From assembly GCF_910589235.1 (NCBI RefSeq), contig NC_060961.1:3324001-3388000 (forward strand): a DNA stretch of 64,000 bases, given 5' to 3'. This document shows positions 38,489 to 49,646 of this stretch, piece after piece. This DNA is from Vespa crabro. Its lineage: Eukaryota > Arthropoda > Insecta > Hymenoptera > Vespidae. Made by a program: the position numbers and the translations under genes. The first letter of the stretch is position 1. Every line of letters begins with the position of its first letter. The notes under the pieces were generated by a model, which saw only the letters and a program-made list of their open reading frames with translations, did no database searches and was not told where the DNA came from.

Positions 38489-39143
38489 TTCTTTTTATCG
38501 TTATAAAACTGTATTCGTCGATATTTTAAAAAAATGATAGAACGTTTTTTTTATTGACTTTCTACGTAATAACATATAATAACATAAACGAATTTCATTC
38601 GTATCGATGGGAAAATTTGCATATTTAAATGGCGAAAGTCAATATATGATTATCATTGAATACTAAAGTTCTAACCTTATTAAGATGCGCGAATGCGATG
38701 AATTCACACGATTAGAATTTCCAATTTGTGACTTCACTTTGATTATATAGTATATAGAATAAAATATTAATAATATAAGCTAAATAATCAATAATAGGAC
38801 GATTTAATTTAATAAATAGCTAATCGTATATCATTTCTGTTAAAATGTCCTTGTATATGGAAACACGGACTCAAGGTCATTACCGTGAAACGAATTTTAA
38901 CATAAATCGAAATATTTATGTATGTTTTTTTATTTTATTTTTTTTGTTTTCCTAATAAACGAGAAAGAAACGTAAGACTAGAGAGATATCATGTGAAACG
39001 ATCGACAAAGCAGAAAAACAGGCTGTATGTAAATGTGTACTGACGGGGTCACCGTGCCGACCGCAGCGTGAGTTATCGGGAGCAGCCACGATAAGTGTGC
39101 TAGCAAGAAGAGTTACAAAAACGAGCAGCATGAACTTCGACAT
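38160..39143 (-). CDS. OCLP1-like: Secreted inhibitor-cystine-knot peptide, OCLP1-like (ICK gene A)
   Basis: Two coding exons, 39143-39045 (33 codons) and 38294-38160 (44 codons plus TGA), joined in phase 0 across a 750-bp intron with donor GTCAGT and acceptor TTTACAG. The product would be 77 aa. Residues 1-20 form a hydrophobic signal peptide with likely cleavage before Ala-Pro. The mature region has six cysteines spaced C-x6-C-x5-CC-x4-C-x6-C, the knottin/ICK framework; cysteine 1 is in exon 1 and cysteines 2-6 are in exon 2. After the last cysteine comes a charged, probably helical tail containing ITAEELMAQRE and ending GKKGKSY, where Gly-Lys-Lys could be an amidation or dibasic processing site. 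Size, framework and tail resemble the conserved hymenopteran omega-conotoxin-like protein OCLP1; this identification is from memory of the family and needs a search. The protein would be extracellular; ICK peptides often modulate ion channels, but the target here is unknown. A PolyA signal lies 38 bases past the stop. Confidence 0.88.
38448..38483. repeat. (TA)n microsatellite in the intron of ICK gene A
   Basis: About 17 TA units between the two coding exons. Confidence 0.75.
38871..38879 (+). promoter_or_regulatory. FTZ-F1/nuclear-receptor half-site in the intron of ICK gene A
   Basis: TCAAGGTCA matches the extended half-site bound by FTZ-F1-type nuclear receptors (YCAAGGYCR). It lies within the 750-bp coding intron of ICK gene A. 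A single 9-mer can easily occur by chance. Confidence 0.25.
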
Positions 39144-39824
39144 CTTCGTTGTTTCTTGGAATTCTGTAAGAAAAACATTGTGATCTAATTAATAAATGAT
39201 CATTAGTTTAAAATATATTTTTATTGTGAAATTTTAATTATATTGCCAATGAATAATCGTAATACTGTTTTGGCATTTCTAACTTTAATCTCTTTCACGA
39301 GGAATTTTATTCAAGGTTTTAAAGATCAAAAGTAATATTCGTGAAACACAGAACCGTCACGCACGAACACTCTCATACATATGCTCACTAAAAGAAAAAA
39401 AAAATCACATGCACACACACATAGAAACACAGGCGATGTATATCAACGATTATACAGGTGTGTAGATAAATGAATCATTACTGGTTGCCCTGACTCGTTC
39501 TTGAATAAAGGATCCAGTGACTAAAGACTATACACACTCATGGTCGAGCATGTATGGGCGTTTAATCCACTTTAAAACGTTTATTCTTCGTTACGTAGCT
39601 ATTGGAATAAATAAAGACGATTGTTCGAACACGTATACGTGCGAATGTGTGAAGAGAAAGTATGTCACAACGGCATCTCGAACCTTTCAAAAAATATAAT
39701 GTGAAAGATCTCCTTTAATAAAAATATTCACTTCTTTTTAACGAAACGATCGATATAAATATGTAACAATAATCGACGCAATCCGTGTGATTAAAGAAAT
39801 AGTTTTATATTATTATCACTTGAT

Positions 39825-39949
39825 ACTTACAAATGGGCTTATTATTCTCTAACGAAATATAAACTACGCACAGATTCCGTCGCTAAGATATCTTCTCGAG
39901 AGTTCGACCTCGACTACCTTCCTTCGTTCGTTCTGTTCAAACTATATAC
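39825..39949 (-). promoter_or_regulatory. Putative promoter and 5'UTR exon of ICK gene A
   Basis: On the minus strand a TATATAG box (39949-39943) is followed by about 110 bases of untranslated sequence. That sequence ends at a strong donor GTAAGT (39830-39825). A polypyrimidine acceptor TTTTTCTTACAG ends at 39164, 21 bases before the ATG codon at 39143, giving a 5'UTR intron of about 670 bp. The transcription start is inferred to be roughly 30 bases past the TATA box, near 39915. The splice signals are visible directly; the start site is inference. Confidence 0.5.
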
Positions 39950-41054
39950 GAAGTGTGTATACATATATGTATACACAAAGTATAGAAGTAGGAGAAACGG
40001 TGACTTTATGAATCTCGATGGCTTCTTCGAAACATATATGAGTCATTTACGAGCGAGTTTAGGCTCATGGGTCGTTTCAATGAAAAATGACCCTGTTATC
40101 TTACTTCTGTTATCGTTTCTTAAAACATATTCATAATATAAATTTCATATGTTGTTGCTTTAACAAGTGTTTTTTATTACTTTATAAAACTTGTATCGTA
40201 CATAAAAAATAATAGTTGATAAGTTATTCGTATTTTTTTTTTCTGTTTTTTTTTTTTCTTTTTTTTCTCTTTTTTGTGTATAATTAAATAAAATAAAAAG
40301 GAACGACTAATGTACGCCATTCTTTATTGATCATCGTGCAAGAATGAAAATTTTATTTTTCCTCGAGATTTTATATCGACTGTAAGTCTTCACTTTCTGC
40401 GCCGTACGGTATGAAACGGACAAGTGCCTTTTGACTTTTGCACCGATATTCTATCGAGTGCATATTGCACGCTTCGTACATTCCATTGATCTCTCCACAA
40501 AGCCCTCTTGTTCTTTAATTCGCTTGACAGGAAATAACAGAGGAAGAAATCGAGTCACACACTGTTATTGCTCCTTTATTTCGCAACGGTAGTCGGAGAA
40601 AAGAGAAAGAAATACACAACAATACGATTTTTATCCATCATCGAATATATCGATACCGTTATATTGCGATAATAAGTAAATGTTTTACGTCTTTTTGAGG
40701 AACTTAAGTGATTCTATTTTCCTTTTTTTTTTTTTTTTTTTCTTTTCAATTTAAATAAAATATTCATGATATGCACGTTTTAAAATTAGTATCACGATAA
40801 CAATTTTTTTTTTTTGAATATCTTATCTGTATTATTCTTTTTTATTTAATTTAATTATACTGTAATTTTTAAAGAAAACAAAAGTATGATAATGTATAGA
40901 GTTTTTATTTTCAATAAAATTATCATTTATTTCAAAGATTTTCATTAAGTTATATGATCCTTAATTTCATTGGTGCTCAATATATATTTTAAATATGTCC
41001 AAACCATAATGTTACATTTGATTTTCAGATAATTAAAAAGTATAACACGGGTTG

Positions 41055-41060
41055 TTTATT
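41055..41060 (-). terminator. Polyadenylation signal of ICK gene B
   Basis: AATAAA on the minus strand 13 bases after the TAA stop of ICK gene B. Confidence 0.55.
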
Positions 41061-41073
41061 GAACGATAATATT

Positions 41074-41455
41074 TTATGTGGTTGGTGGGTATGGTGGTGG
41101 ACCAATAGGTCTGGTATCTGCACCGGGAATTATCAATCCATGTTTTGGAACGCACTTAGCCGCGTAACTTAGACAAATAAGATTACGACAGCAATCGGAA
41201 TAAATTTGACACTGTAAAGGAGAAATACTATTTAATAAATTTGTCTATGAAATTTGATTGTTATCCTTTATTTTGAAACAATTTTCATTTTAATTTTCAA
41301 CAAAAATCGTAAATAGATAAATATCACTATCAAAGCTTTAATTATTATAGCAAACTTACGTATCCAAGCCACGGACTGCATGAAGCTTCTGATTCTTTAG
41401 GCTTAGGCGCAGCAAGAGCTAATGCGAGGAGAGCAAGAAAGATGAATTTTTGCAT
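41074..41455 (-). CDS. Secreted inhibitor-cystine-knot peptide with proline-rich tail (ICK gene B)
   Basis: Exon 1 is 41455-41360 (32 codons) and exon 2 is 41211-41074 (45 codons plus TAA). The 148-bp intron has donor GTAAGT and acceptor TTTACAG and is phase 0. The product would be 77 aa. Residues 1-15 are a compact Leu/Ala signal peptide with probable cleavage before Ala-Pro, followed by a short Lys/Glu-rich spacer. The six cysteines follow C-x6-C-x5-CC-x4-C-x6-C exactly. The tail after cysteine 6 is about 25 residues, includes PIGPPPYPP and lacks the EELMAQRE-type helix of gene A. The ATG chosen is the first after a T-rich acceptor (TTTTTTTTTTGTAG) 19 bases upstream, so a 5'UTR intron is likely here too. 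I do not recognise a named ortholog. A secreted channel- or receptor-directed peptide is inferred from the fold alone. Confidence 0.85.
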
Positions 41456-41800
41456 GATTATGCGTTCTTTTTGTCCTACAAAAAAAAAAAAAAAAAAAAA
41501 AACAATATTCAACTTATATATGAATCAAATGTATTATACAAAATGTATTATACAAAATAAGAAAGTTTTTATTCTAAACGTCGAGATGAAATTGTAATGA
41601 TAATAATAAATCGAAATGTATATCGGAAAGAATAATATTTGATAAATAATAATTAATAATAAATAGTTGAAAATAATAAATCGTTAATATACTTGCCGTG
41701 CTAAATATTAAAATAGCAATCCGTGTTAGAAGCACAAGTTACTTATAAATCTTACTTAAGAAGATGATAACTTACTAATTTCTAAGCGGCGATAATCTAG

Positions 41801-41808
41801 TATTTATA
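41801..41808 (-). promoter_or_regulatory. TATA box upstream of ICK gene B
   Basis: TATAAATA on the minus strand about 350 bases upstream of the ATG of ICK gene B. The same octamer occurs upstream of gene C. The 5'UTR donor between this box and the coding exon is ambiguous: GTAAGT, GTAAGA and a GC-type GCAAGT are all present between 41775 and 41690. Confidence 0.45.
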
Positions 41809-42747
41809 CGATTTCTTGACGTACAAGCTGATAAAAAGAATACGTAATAGAATATCTACCTGCGTATATTTTTTCTATATAGAAAATATCATTTATCTTT
41901 TAACCTTCATTTTAATCGTTGTAAAATCACAATAGTCATACTAATATTTATTTTATTTGTTTAATAATTGTACAACATAATATATATCGAACAATAGAGT
42001 ATATGCATTTTCTATCTGATGAATTGATATGTATAATAAAACAAGTACTTACATGCTAAATTGTTTTTGAAATTTATGTATACGCATACTTGTATACTTA
42101 TGTATATTTCAATATATATACTTAACATTAATAATATATGAGGATGTATCCGTAAATATGTATTTTTAAAATGAGAAAGAATTATAATTAATAACATTCA
42201 TCGAATATCTGATTTATTAATTACTCGTTTTATTATAAAGACTTCATAATAATAAATATATATTAAAACTATTGGATTGAATAATTATAAATTCATTTAT
42301 ATAAATTCCTTTAGAATTATAGATCTATCAAAGAAAGCAAATAGTTAAATAAACCGTATCTCTTATCGTTCTCTTTTTGTCTGAAACGAAAAGGGAATTA
42401 AATTTTTTTATATTAACATTAGAATATTACGCATTATGTTTTATTCATACGTTAATACCATATCGATAAAACCAGAAATCGAAAAGCAAATATTTTTACG
42501 GTGATATCATTCGATCTTGGATTTATCTAAGGTAAAAAAGATTTTATATCGTACTATCGACGAAATTTTCATGGTGAGTAATATGATAAAAAAGAAAAGA
42601 AAATTTGTTTTTAATAATACATATATATTTTCCAATTAAATAATAAGTCAAATTAAAGAAGTCATTGTATACGATTAATTGATAAAAAATGTATATTTGA
42701 TTGTAAGCCTACGAAATAACGTGGAAATGTCAGTAAGCTCATTGTGA

Positions 42748-43119
42748 TTACTGGTTGCCATCACTGTTAGCGTCAGCCAATGGCCAGTTTCCACCCTTTG
42801 TGCAACGATTAGCCCAAGGGTTGCATATCAACAAACCACAGCACTGGTTACTGTTGGAGCACTGTAAAAATCGAAACGCAAAGCTTATCGATAAAACAGC
42901 TAAAATCATGGGTGGTCGTATAATAGCACATATGTTATACAAAATTTCGTATAGATTTGTTAATTGATTAATTTTTTTTTTTTTTTCAATATATAACTCA
43001 TTATCACAATTTTATTTCACCAATAAAAAGATACTTACAGGCTGGCCTGGTTGTAAACAAGCCATGACACAAGTCAATGTCAAGAGAGCAAAGTAAAGAA
43101 GCAATAAAAGCTTAGCCAT
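42748..43119 (-). CDS. Secreted inhibitor-cystine-knot peptide with short pro-region (ICK gene C)
   Basis: Exon 1 is 43119-43039 (27 codons) and exon 2 is 42861-42748 (37 codons plus TAA). The 177-bp phase-0 intron has donor GTAAGT and acceptor TTTTTACAG. The product would be 64 aa. Residues 1-20 are a Leu-rich signal peptide, and mature cysteine 1 follows the expected cleavage site (Val-Met-Ala) directly, so there is essentially no propeptide. The six mature cysteines again fit C-x6-C-x5-CC-x4-C-x6-C. A seventh cysteine lies inside the signal peptide and would be removed. The tail contains KGGNWPLADANSDGNQ, rich in Gly/Asn/Asp with one Trp. The acceptor TTTTTTTCAG ends at 43150, upstream of the ATG, and an upstream UTR exon is visible. 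I do not recognise an ortholog. Confidence 0.86.
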
Positions 43120-43264
43120 TTTATTTTATTTTTTTTTTTTTTTAATTTTCTGAAAAAAAGATATATAACTTTAATTAATTATGAAAATAATGAAATTAAT
43201 TAAAGAATTAGAATTAATTAATTTGTACAAAGTTCTTTAATTACGTCCTAGAATTATATCTCAC

Positions 43265-43335
43265 CTTACAGATTTCACTCGGAAATGTGTCACAAGATTT
43301 CTAAACCGTTCTAGCGTTAGCATGACATATTTATA
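43265..43335 (-). promoter_or_regulatory. Putative TATA promoter and 5'UTR exon of ICK gene C
   Basis: TATAAATA on the minus strand (43335-43328) precedes a short untranslated exon ending AAG at 43265, followed by donor GTGAG (43264-43260). The next acceptor (TTTTTTTCAG, ending at 43150) lies 30 bases before the ATG codon, giving a 5'UTR intron of about 115 bp. The start site, near 43305, is inferred from TATA spacing. Confidence 0.5.
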
Positions 43336-44091
43336 GTGTGTCCACATAAACAAACAAAGATAAAATTGTGTTTTATTAACTAATGTTATATGAACATTAC
43401 CTGGATATCTTTCACAGAAAAAAGAAATATTGTTTACCATATTGTTTTTCTAACAATATTATCATCTATCAAGGTTCATCGATCGTAAAATATCACGTAT
43501 ATGCTGTATGTATAAAAATATTATATAAAGCTATATAAACGCTGCGCTCATTTTTTTAACGTAAATTACCCCTTATTGTCCCACACTCGCGGAAATAACA
43601 AGACTATTCTTGAAATTCCAATCATCTTGATAATTTGATAAGATTCACATGATGTTTGCCCATCTATGATCTGATTGTGAACTAAAGAACGCTTATTTCA
43701 ATTATTTCAAAAGATTGCTTCAATTTTTTGATAGAAAATATAAATATTTTATTTGATTAATAAATATTATTTGATATATGTATATATATATATATATTTA
43801 TTTATTTATTACGTTATGTGAATATATAAAGAAAAGAGGCATCCAAAGAGATTATTGATTTGTGAAATTTTCCGCTTGTACATATGCACATAAATTTGAA
43901 AATTAAAAAAAGTGTGATCGTAAAGTAAATAAATGATATCTCGTATGATTTTTTATTGAATTTATCATCAGTAAAAAGATCTAATAAACCTCCCTGATAT
44001 TTACGTATGCTCCAAACTAAAATTATTCTGTCTGTATTTGAAGCAATCCCGATATAATCTATATAATATTATATATTGTATTATTACGATA

Positions 44092-44092
<1 letters not shown>

Positions 44093-44147
<55 letters not shown>
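44093..44147. repeat. (TA)n microsatellite between ICK genes C and D
   Basis: About 27 TA units. Confidence 0.85.
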
Positions 44148-44150
<3 letters not shown>

Positions 44151-45469
44151 TCAAGTGTATCTTTCGAACAAGTGATTGATACACAAAGGAGAACAATGTT
44201 ATCTTATTTATATCTTGCAAATAGATAAGATCTTGAACGTAAAATGTATTTGTATATTTGTTTTAGTCACTGATAGTGGAGAATCGAAAATATTTTTATA
44301 TATTGTGACTAAGAAAAATAAACGTATGATTTAGAATCATACGATGATATTACTGAGATTGCGTTCCTATCGCTCGGTATCATAAAGCCATGTTATTTCG
44401 GAATGAAAAATAATATCAATTTTTATACATTGTTCATATATTCGCCGAGGTCTTCTATATATAATGATATACATTCGAATATCAATATATAATAATCGTA
44501 TATTTTATGGTTGATCGATGTAAGTATTACATATTTAAAACGTCATTGATTTATTTATTTAATGTGATACGTATAAATGATTAGTATGATGATACTCCAA
44601 TTTATACGTTTAAACGAAAATTTATTCTATCGAATGCATACGTATACCAAGCAAATATTATTGCATTGATTTAAATGTGACTCTTGCGATTGTCGGATTA
44701 CATGAAACACAGATATCCCGATTGATTATTTAAACGTGTTTAATGATATTTGTGCTATTTATTTTCATTCACGTAGTAATAGCCAGAATTATATATCGTC
44801 GATCAGATAAATAGGGATTATGCAGTTAAAGTCTTTTAAGTTCGTTTTATTTTGTTGATCAGATAATTGTAATTTTGCGGTTCTTTTACCGAATCTAATT
44901 TTTTTTTCTTTTTCTTAAAATATCTTATCAAAATATTGAAAAAGATTTTATTAAATCCTATACCGACTTTTACGGTTCTAACGCATTTTGACAAAAAAAA
45001 AAAAAAAAAAAAAAAAAAATAAAAAGAAAAAAAAAGAAAAAACACAAATGCGTATTGAATCGATATCATTGGTAATCATATCGTATAAGATAAAATTTTA
45101 ATCTCGTGACTCGTGCATTGATAAAGAGGATACTGACCTACTAAGTTAAGGGAATTATTTTGAATTCTTCATCATTTAAAATTCTTCCGTTGAAGTTTAA
45201 ACAGATAGAATGCATATTTTTATATGCTATATAAATATCTATTGACAAAAAAATATTAATAAGAAAAAATAAAGACAGATAATTATAAGATTAAATGAAG
45301 TAAACCTGTAATTGATATTAAACGTATAGTTTTATTTTACATTTTTATAATAATAATTGTAACATTTATATATTTTAATAACGAATATCAATAACACGTT
45401 ATTAATCGTATTAGATTAATCAACATGTCCAATTATATATATGTGTGTTTCTGTTTTAATTTCTTCTTT

Positions 45470-46018
45470 TTAAGGTACACACAATTTAGCGTAGCTATCA
45501 CATCTCAGATAAAAGCAGCAATCTGAATTGCGTTTACACTATAACATTAAAAATAAAAATATTTTAGACAAATTTTCTTATAATCATTTATAGCTTTATA
45601 GCTTTCGATGAACGTATTCATTACTTTCTATTCATTCAAACGTTTACTTCGTAAACAGCGGTGACTCGATCGAAGAGATAAAGTGTAATTGAATAAATAC
45701 GTGTTTGCTCAAATATTTACGAATTTAAAAAAAAAAAAAAAGGTACAGTCTCGCTTGCTAGATTTTAAAATAAATTGACCACAAAAAGTGATGAATGAAA
45801 TACGACATTCTATCTCGTGATAAGAAATGTTCAAAATGCATGTTAAAAATGAAATAATTAATAGGAATAATTAGTTTACTAACGTGAGCAGCCTGATGAC
45901 CGCATCCGGCTAATTGTCCTTCTTCGTTTTCTTGTAAGGTTGGTGCAGCCAAAATAGTTTGAACAATGATGCACATTATTAGTGCAATAACGAGTATTGA
46001 AAACGTAACCTTTGACAT
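45470..46018 (-). CDS. Secreted inhibitor-cystine-knot peptide with minimal tail (ICK gene D)
   Basis: Exon 1 is 46018-45884 (45 codons) and exon 2 is 45538-45470 (22 codons plus TAA). The 345-bp phase-0 intron has donor GTTAGT and acceptor TGTTATAG. The product would be 67 aa. Residues 1-24 are an Ile/Leu/Val-rich signal peptide ending Leu-Ala before Ala-Pro, followed by an acidic spacer of about 14 residues (TLQENEEGQLAG), the longest pro-region of the four. The six mature cysteines fit C-x6-C-x5-CC-x4-C-x6-C, with the intron just before cysteine 2. Only Val-Pro follows the last cysteine, so the tails of the other members are absent. Acceptor TTTCTTGTATAG lies 12 bases upstream of the ATG, again implying a 5'UTR intron. 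The start is the only ATG giving a signal peptide. The first two codons after Met match those of gene A (Ser-Lys). No named ortholog recognised. Confidence 0.84.
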
Positions 46019-49017
46019 TTTAATAATATTCTATACAAGAAATTAAACGATTGGTATTATAATGAATATTAAGCTTTTTAAAAGAGAATTTTTAATAGAA
46101 ATATGTTAAATAAATTCACAATTTTAAACTATTAAATTTAAATAGTTATATTTTCTCTGAAACACTTAATGCTTCTATCGTCTTGATTTATTGACTTATG
46201 TTCAATTTCGATACCTATTCCAATATATATTACCGGTAAAGAAAGATCGTAGGAAATAGATTACGAACACACACACACACACACACATCGATATATACAA
46301 ATAATCGTATACTAATCAAAAGACATTTATCTGTTTTTAATATATTTCAATTAATTTTTTAATAATCGGGGAAGGCCTGAAATATATATATATATATATA
46401 TATAGATTCGATACATTGTAAGATCACATAATACAATATAAATATAAATAGTACATGTATATGTTTTGATTTCTAGACATTGGGGATGGCCCTCTGTTTA
46501 TCAATAAGGATCGTCGAAAGATATAATGAACGATTAAATAATAGTATCGAATCAATCACCGAACGATCAACTTGCCTGCGTATGTGTGCGTATGCGAAAG
46601 CACGAGCATAACAGGATAAACGTTCGTAAGGAAATTAATATCATTACAATTTTATAATATTAATTTGGAAATTATGAAACGGGCGTTTTTGTTTAATTAT
46701 TTATATTCATTCAATGCCCATTTCATAGTTTCCAATCTAATAATATATTTCAAAAACAATTTTGTCTTATTAATAAATAATATTATATAGTATAACATTA
46801 GTAAGTATATGTGGTATAAACGTTATTACGTGTAATTTTATTAATTGTAAATCGTCGTCGGTCGTTCGCGAATACATTAGATAATGGGAAAAGAAATTCT
46901 CATCTATCGAATAGAAAATGCATATAAGCGATGCTCTTTGGAGCATCTCTGAACTCCATTTAAAATAGGGGGGACAAATAAAAAAGCGTTGCGATTTGGT
47001 GTCGGTAGTAATCGTCCATTACGCCTTTCGGGCATGACGTCGGGGATAATTGGCGTAGCACGCGGGCGTAATATTTCAGAACACCTGCCGTGTAACGCGC
47101 TCACATGTCAGGCGACCTATCAAAACCGCTCTCTAAATTGACTCAATTGTCGTTGCCCGAGGGAGAAACCTCCTCGTTCGGATATTTTCGGTCGCTCGAT
47201 GAAACCATCGACCGCGGTTGAGAATTTATCTTTTTTCCTCACTTTTTTACGATCTTTCCTCGAGAAATCGAATCATTGTCAGTTTATTGTTTGCTCAAAA
47301 CAATCTTATAATCGCATTTCACACTGACCTCTGTCCGAGAAGAAAATCTAACTGAGAATACGACGTTCTTGGTAATTCAACGTCAAGAGGAAAATGTTTT
47401 ATCGAAAATAAGATAACGCCGGAAATATCACACTCGTTATGCATCATTCGAATTTCTCGAATAAATAATAATCAATAATAATATATGGAAAATAAAAATT
47501 TTGTTTTTTTATTTCTATTAGATTATATATAATATAAGTTGTCATTAATTTTCTCTTATTTATTTAATAAATTAATTCAATTCTTATAATTGGCTATTAG
47601 TTTATCCGACGTATATATTTAATTCATTTATTATATTATATTTAACAATTCATTTATATGTATTTTATTAATAACACATACCTATGTAGATATATAATTA
47701 ATTAACAAAAATATCGATAAAAGATACGTTTAATACGTGGAAATAATTGAAAGTTATCTTGAGAAATGTAAGAAATTATTCTATACGTACGTGTTACGCA
47801 TACATTTAATAGAACGTTCATTCGTAATGTATGACTTGACTGGGATATATGACGTGTTTCAAGGTTACTTTCAAGGAATAGATAAAGCAGAAACATCTTT
47901 CACTAATTCTATTTACGCTTTAAGAAATGATTGATGCTTGAACGTACATGACCTTCGTTGTAAGATTTTAGTTTCTTGGTACTATTGTAATGTACTAGAT
48001 TAAAGTGTATAAACATTTCTTTATCATAATATTTAAACTGATTTACAAATGGAAATATAAAATTGACTTTTATCATGTGTAGTAAATAGTAAATGAAACT
48101 CATGTATAAGGGTAACGTCTGAATTAGGATCGCGTGTTAGAAGTATGTATATACATACGTATATCCTTTGCCTAACACGGGGTTCCTTTAGCACGCACTT
48201 CCGTTTTACATTTCCGAGCTAACAGCTCCTTTCCGTTAACCGTAAGAAACCATTACGTGTTACGTATAATAGTATTAGCATAAACGCCTTTTAGGGGAGA
48301 AGAAATACGATTTGTCGACAGTCATCGTCACTCGATTTACTATTCTTGGGTTATCGTACATCTAAGAAATTAATTTTCTTTATTACTTGTGCGTAGATCT
48401 GCATTCGTGTCTTCACTATTTTATCGGAATGAAAATTCTTCGAATTAAGGTCTGTCACGCTACGCTTTCGATTTATAAATTTTTTTTTTTCTTTTTTTCT
48501 TCTTCTTTTCTTTTTTATTTTATTTTATTTTAATAACGATGAATGTAATAGTACTAAGAAAATACTTGACATTATTTCACAACTATGATCTTTCCTTAAA
48601 GATAAAAGAAATACGATTTATTACGATTTTATCGTAATAAAGTTTAGACATTGGTATTTATCGGTGAGAATCTTCTAGAATTACCATATCGATTGATCGG
48701 GTTATCTAAAGAGAAAATCAGTGCTTTTACATGGACGTGCGTATTCAAGTAAGAGTGAGTTTGAGAACGAGAGAGACAGTTCGTCCTAAGGGATATCGTT
48801 CCCCTTTAGCGAAGTCGCTTAAGTGATAAATCTTAGCCGCTAACGTCGTCCTGTCTTTCGTGGTTTTGCCTCGCAGGATCTATTGCTCCCTTAGTTAGTG
48901 CTTCTGTGGTACTTGGACTTACCACCTCGACGGCAGCAGGGAACGTACGTTCTTCTTCGAAGCACATCGTTGCATCTCCTTCAGCACTATTCCTTTCCTC
49001 CCTTTTCCTCTGTCGTT

Positions 49018-49125
49018 TCACGCCATCTCGATGGTTCTCTTGACTAGGCTGAAGTGCCGGACAATTTGATAATTGGATCTGCGGCAGCGTCGTGATTTAC
49101 GTGTAGGAGGGTCCAGCTGACCATT
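49018..49125 (-). other. Possible exon, minus strand
   Basis: A pyrimidine-containing acceptor (CTATGTTCAG) is followed by 35 open codons rich in Arg and Lys (contains PPTRKSRRCRR) up to a TGA at 49018. A second open frame of 62 codons starts just past it (49021-48833). GC content is higher than in the AT-rich flanks. There is no matching downstream donor or recognisable domain, so this may be a terminal exon, a noncoding RNA exon or chance. Confidence 0.2.
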
Positions 49126-49166
49126 CTGAACATAGACTAGAGAGAGAAAGACAGACAGTATGTGTG

Positions 49167-49182
49167 CACACGTGTGTGTGTA

Positions 49183-49225
<43 letters not shown>

Positions 49226-49226
49226 G
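49167..49226. repeat. (GT)n-(GA)n compound microsatellite
   Basis: GTGTGT units run directly into GAGAGA. First long GA tract to the right of the ICK cluster. Confidence 0.8.
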
Positions 49227-49614
49227 GAAGAGTAAAGAGAGACTGGCAACCTAGAAGCAACTGCTGGTGGAAGCTACGCTTTCGTAGACCACTACCTCCA
49301 CCAGCAGAAAGTGGCTCGAGCGTCTTTGCTACGACGAATTAGATGAAACTATCGTAGACCACTGACTAGACACTGTTTTAGGATATCGCTTGCCAATTAC
49401 GAGATTATATTTAAAACGAATGAAATAAAATGATCGATATAATTGAATGAATTATATAAAGTTTTGAAAAAGACTAATCATAAGCATCACAGATTAATAC
49501 AATACATTCATTCTATAAAATGAATTTATTCAAACGAAATTGTAATACAGTACTCGATATAATTGGTATTGAGTTTTAGCTTTTGAAGAACTTTTATCGG
49601 AAAGAATCAGAAAA

Positions 49615-49616
<2 letters not shown>

Positions 49617-49645
<29 letters not shown>

Positions 49646-49646
49646 A
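49617..49646. repeat. (AGA)n microsatellite
   Basis: Ten AGA units followed by a G-rich variant stretch. Confidence 0.8.

Noticed and set aside
47737..47934. 65-codon helical open frame on the plus strand
   Set aside because: It begins with GTG rather than ATG, in AT-rich DNA, without splice signals or conservation evidence.
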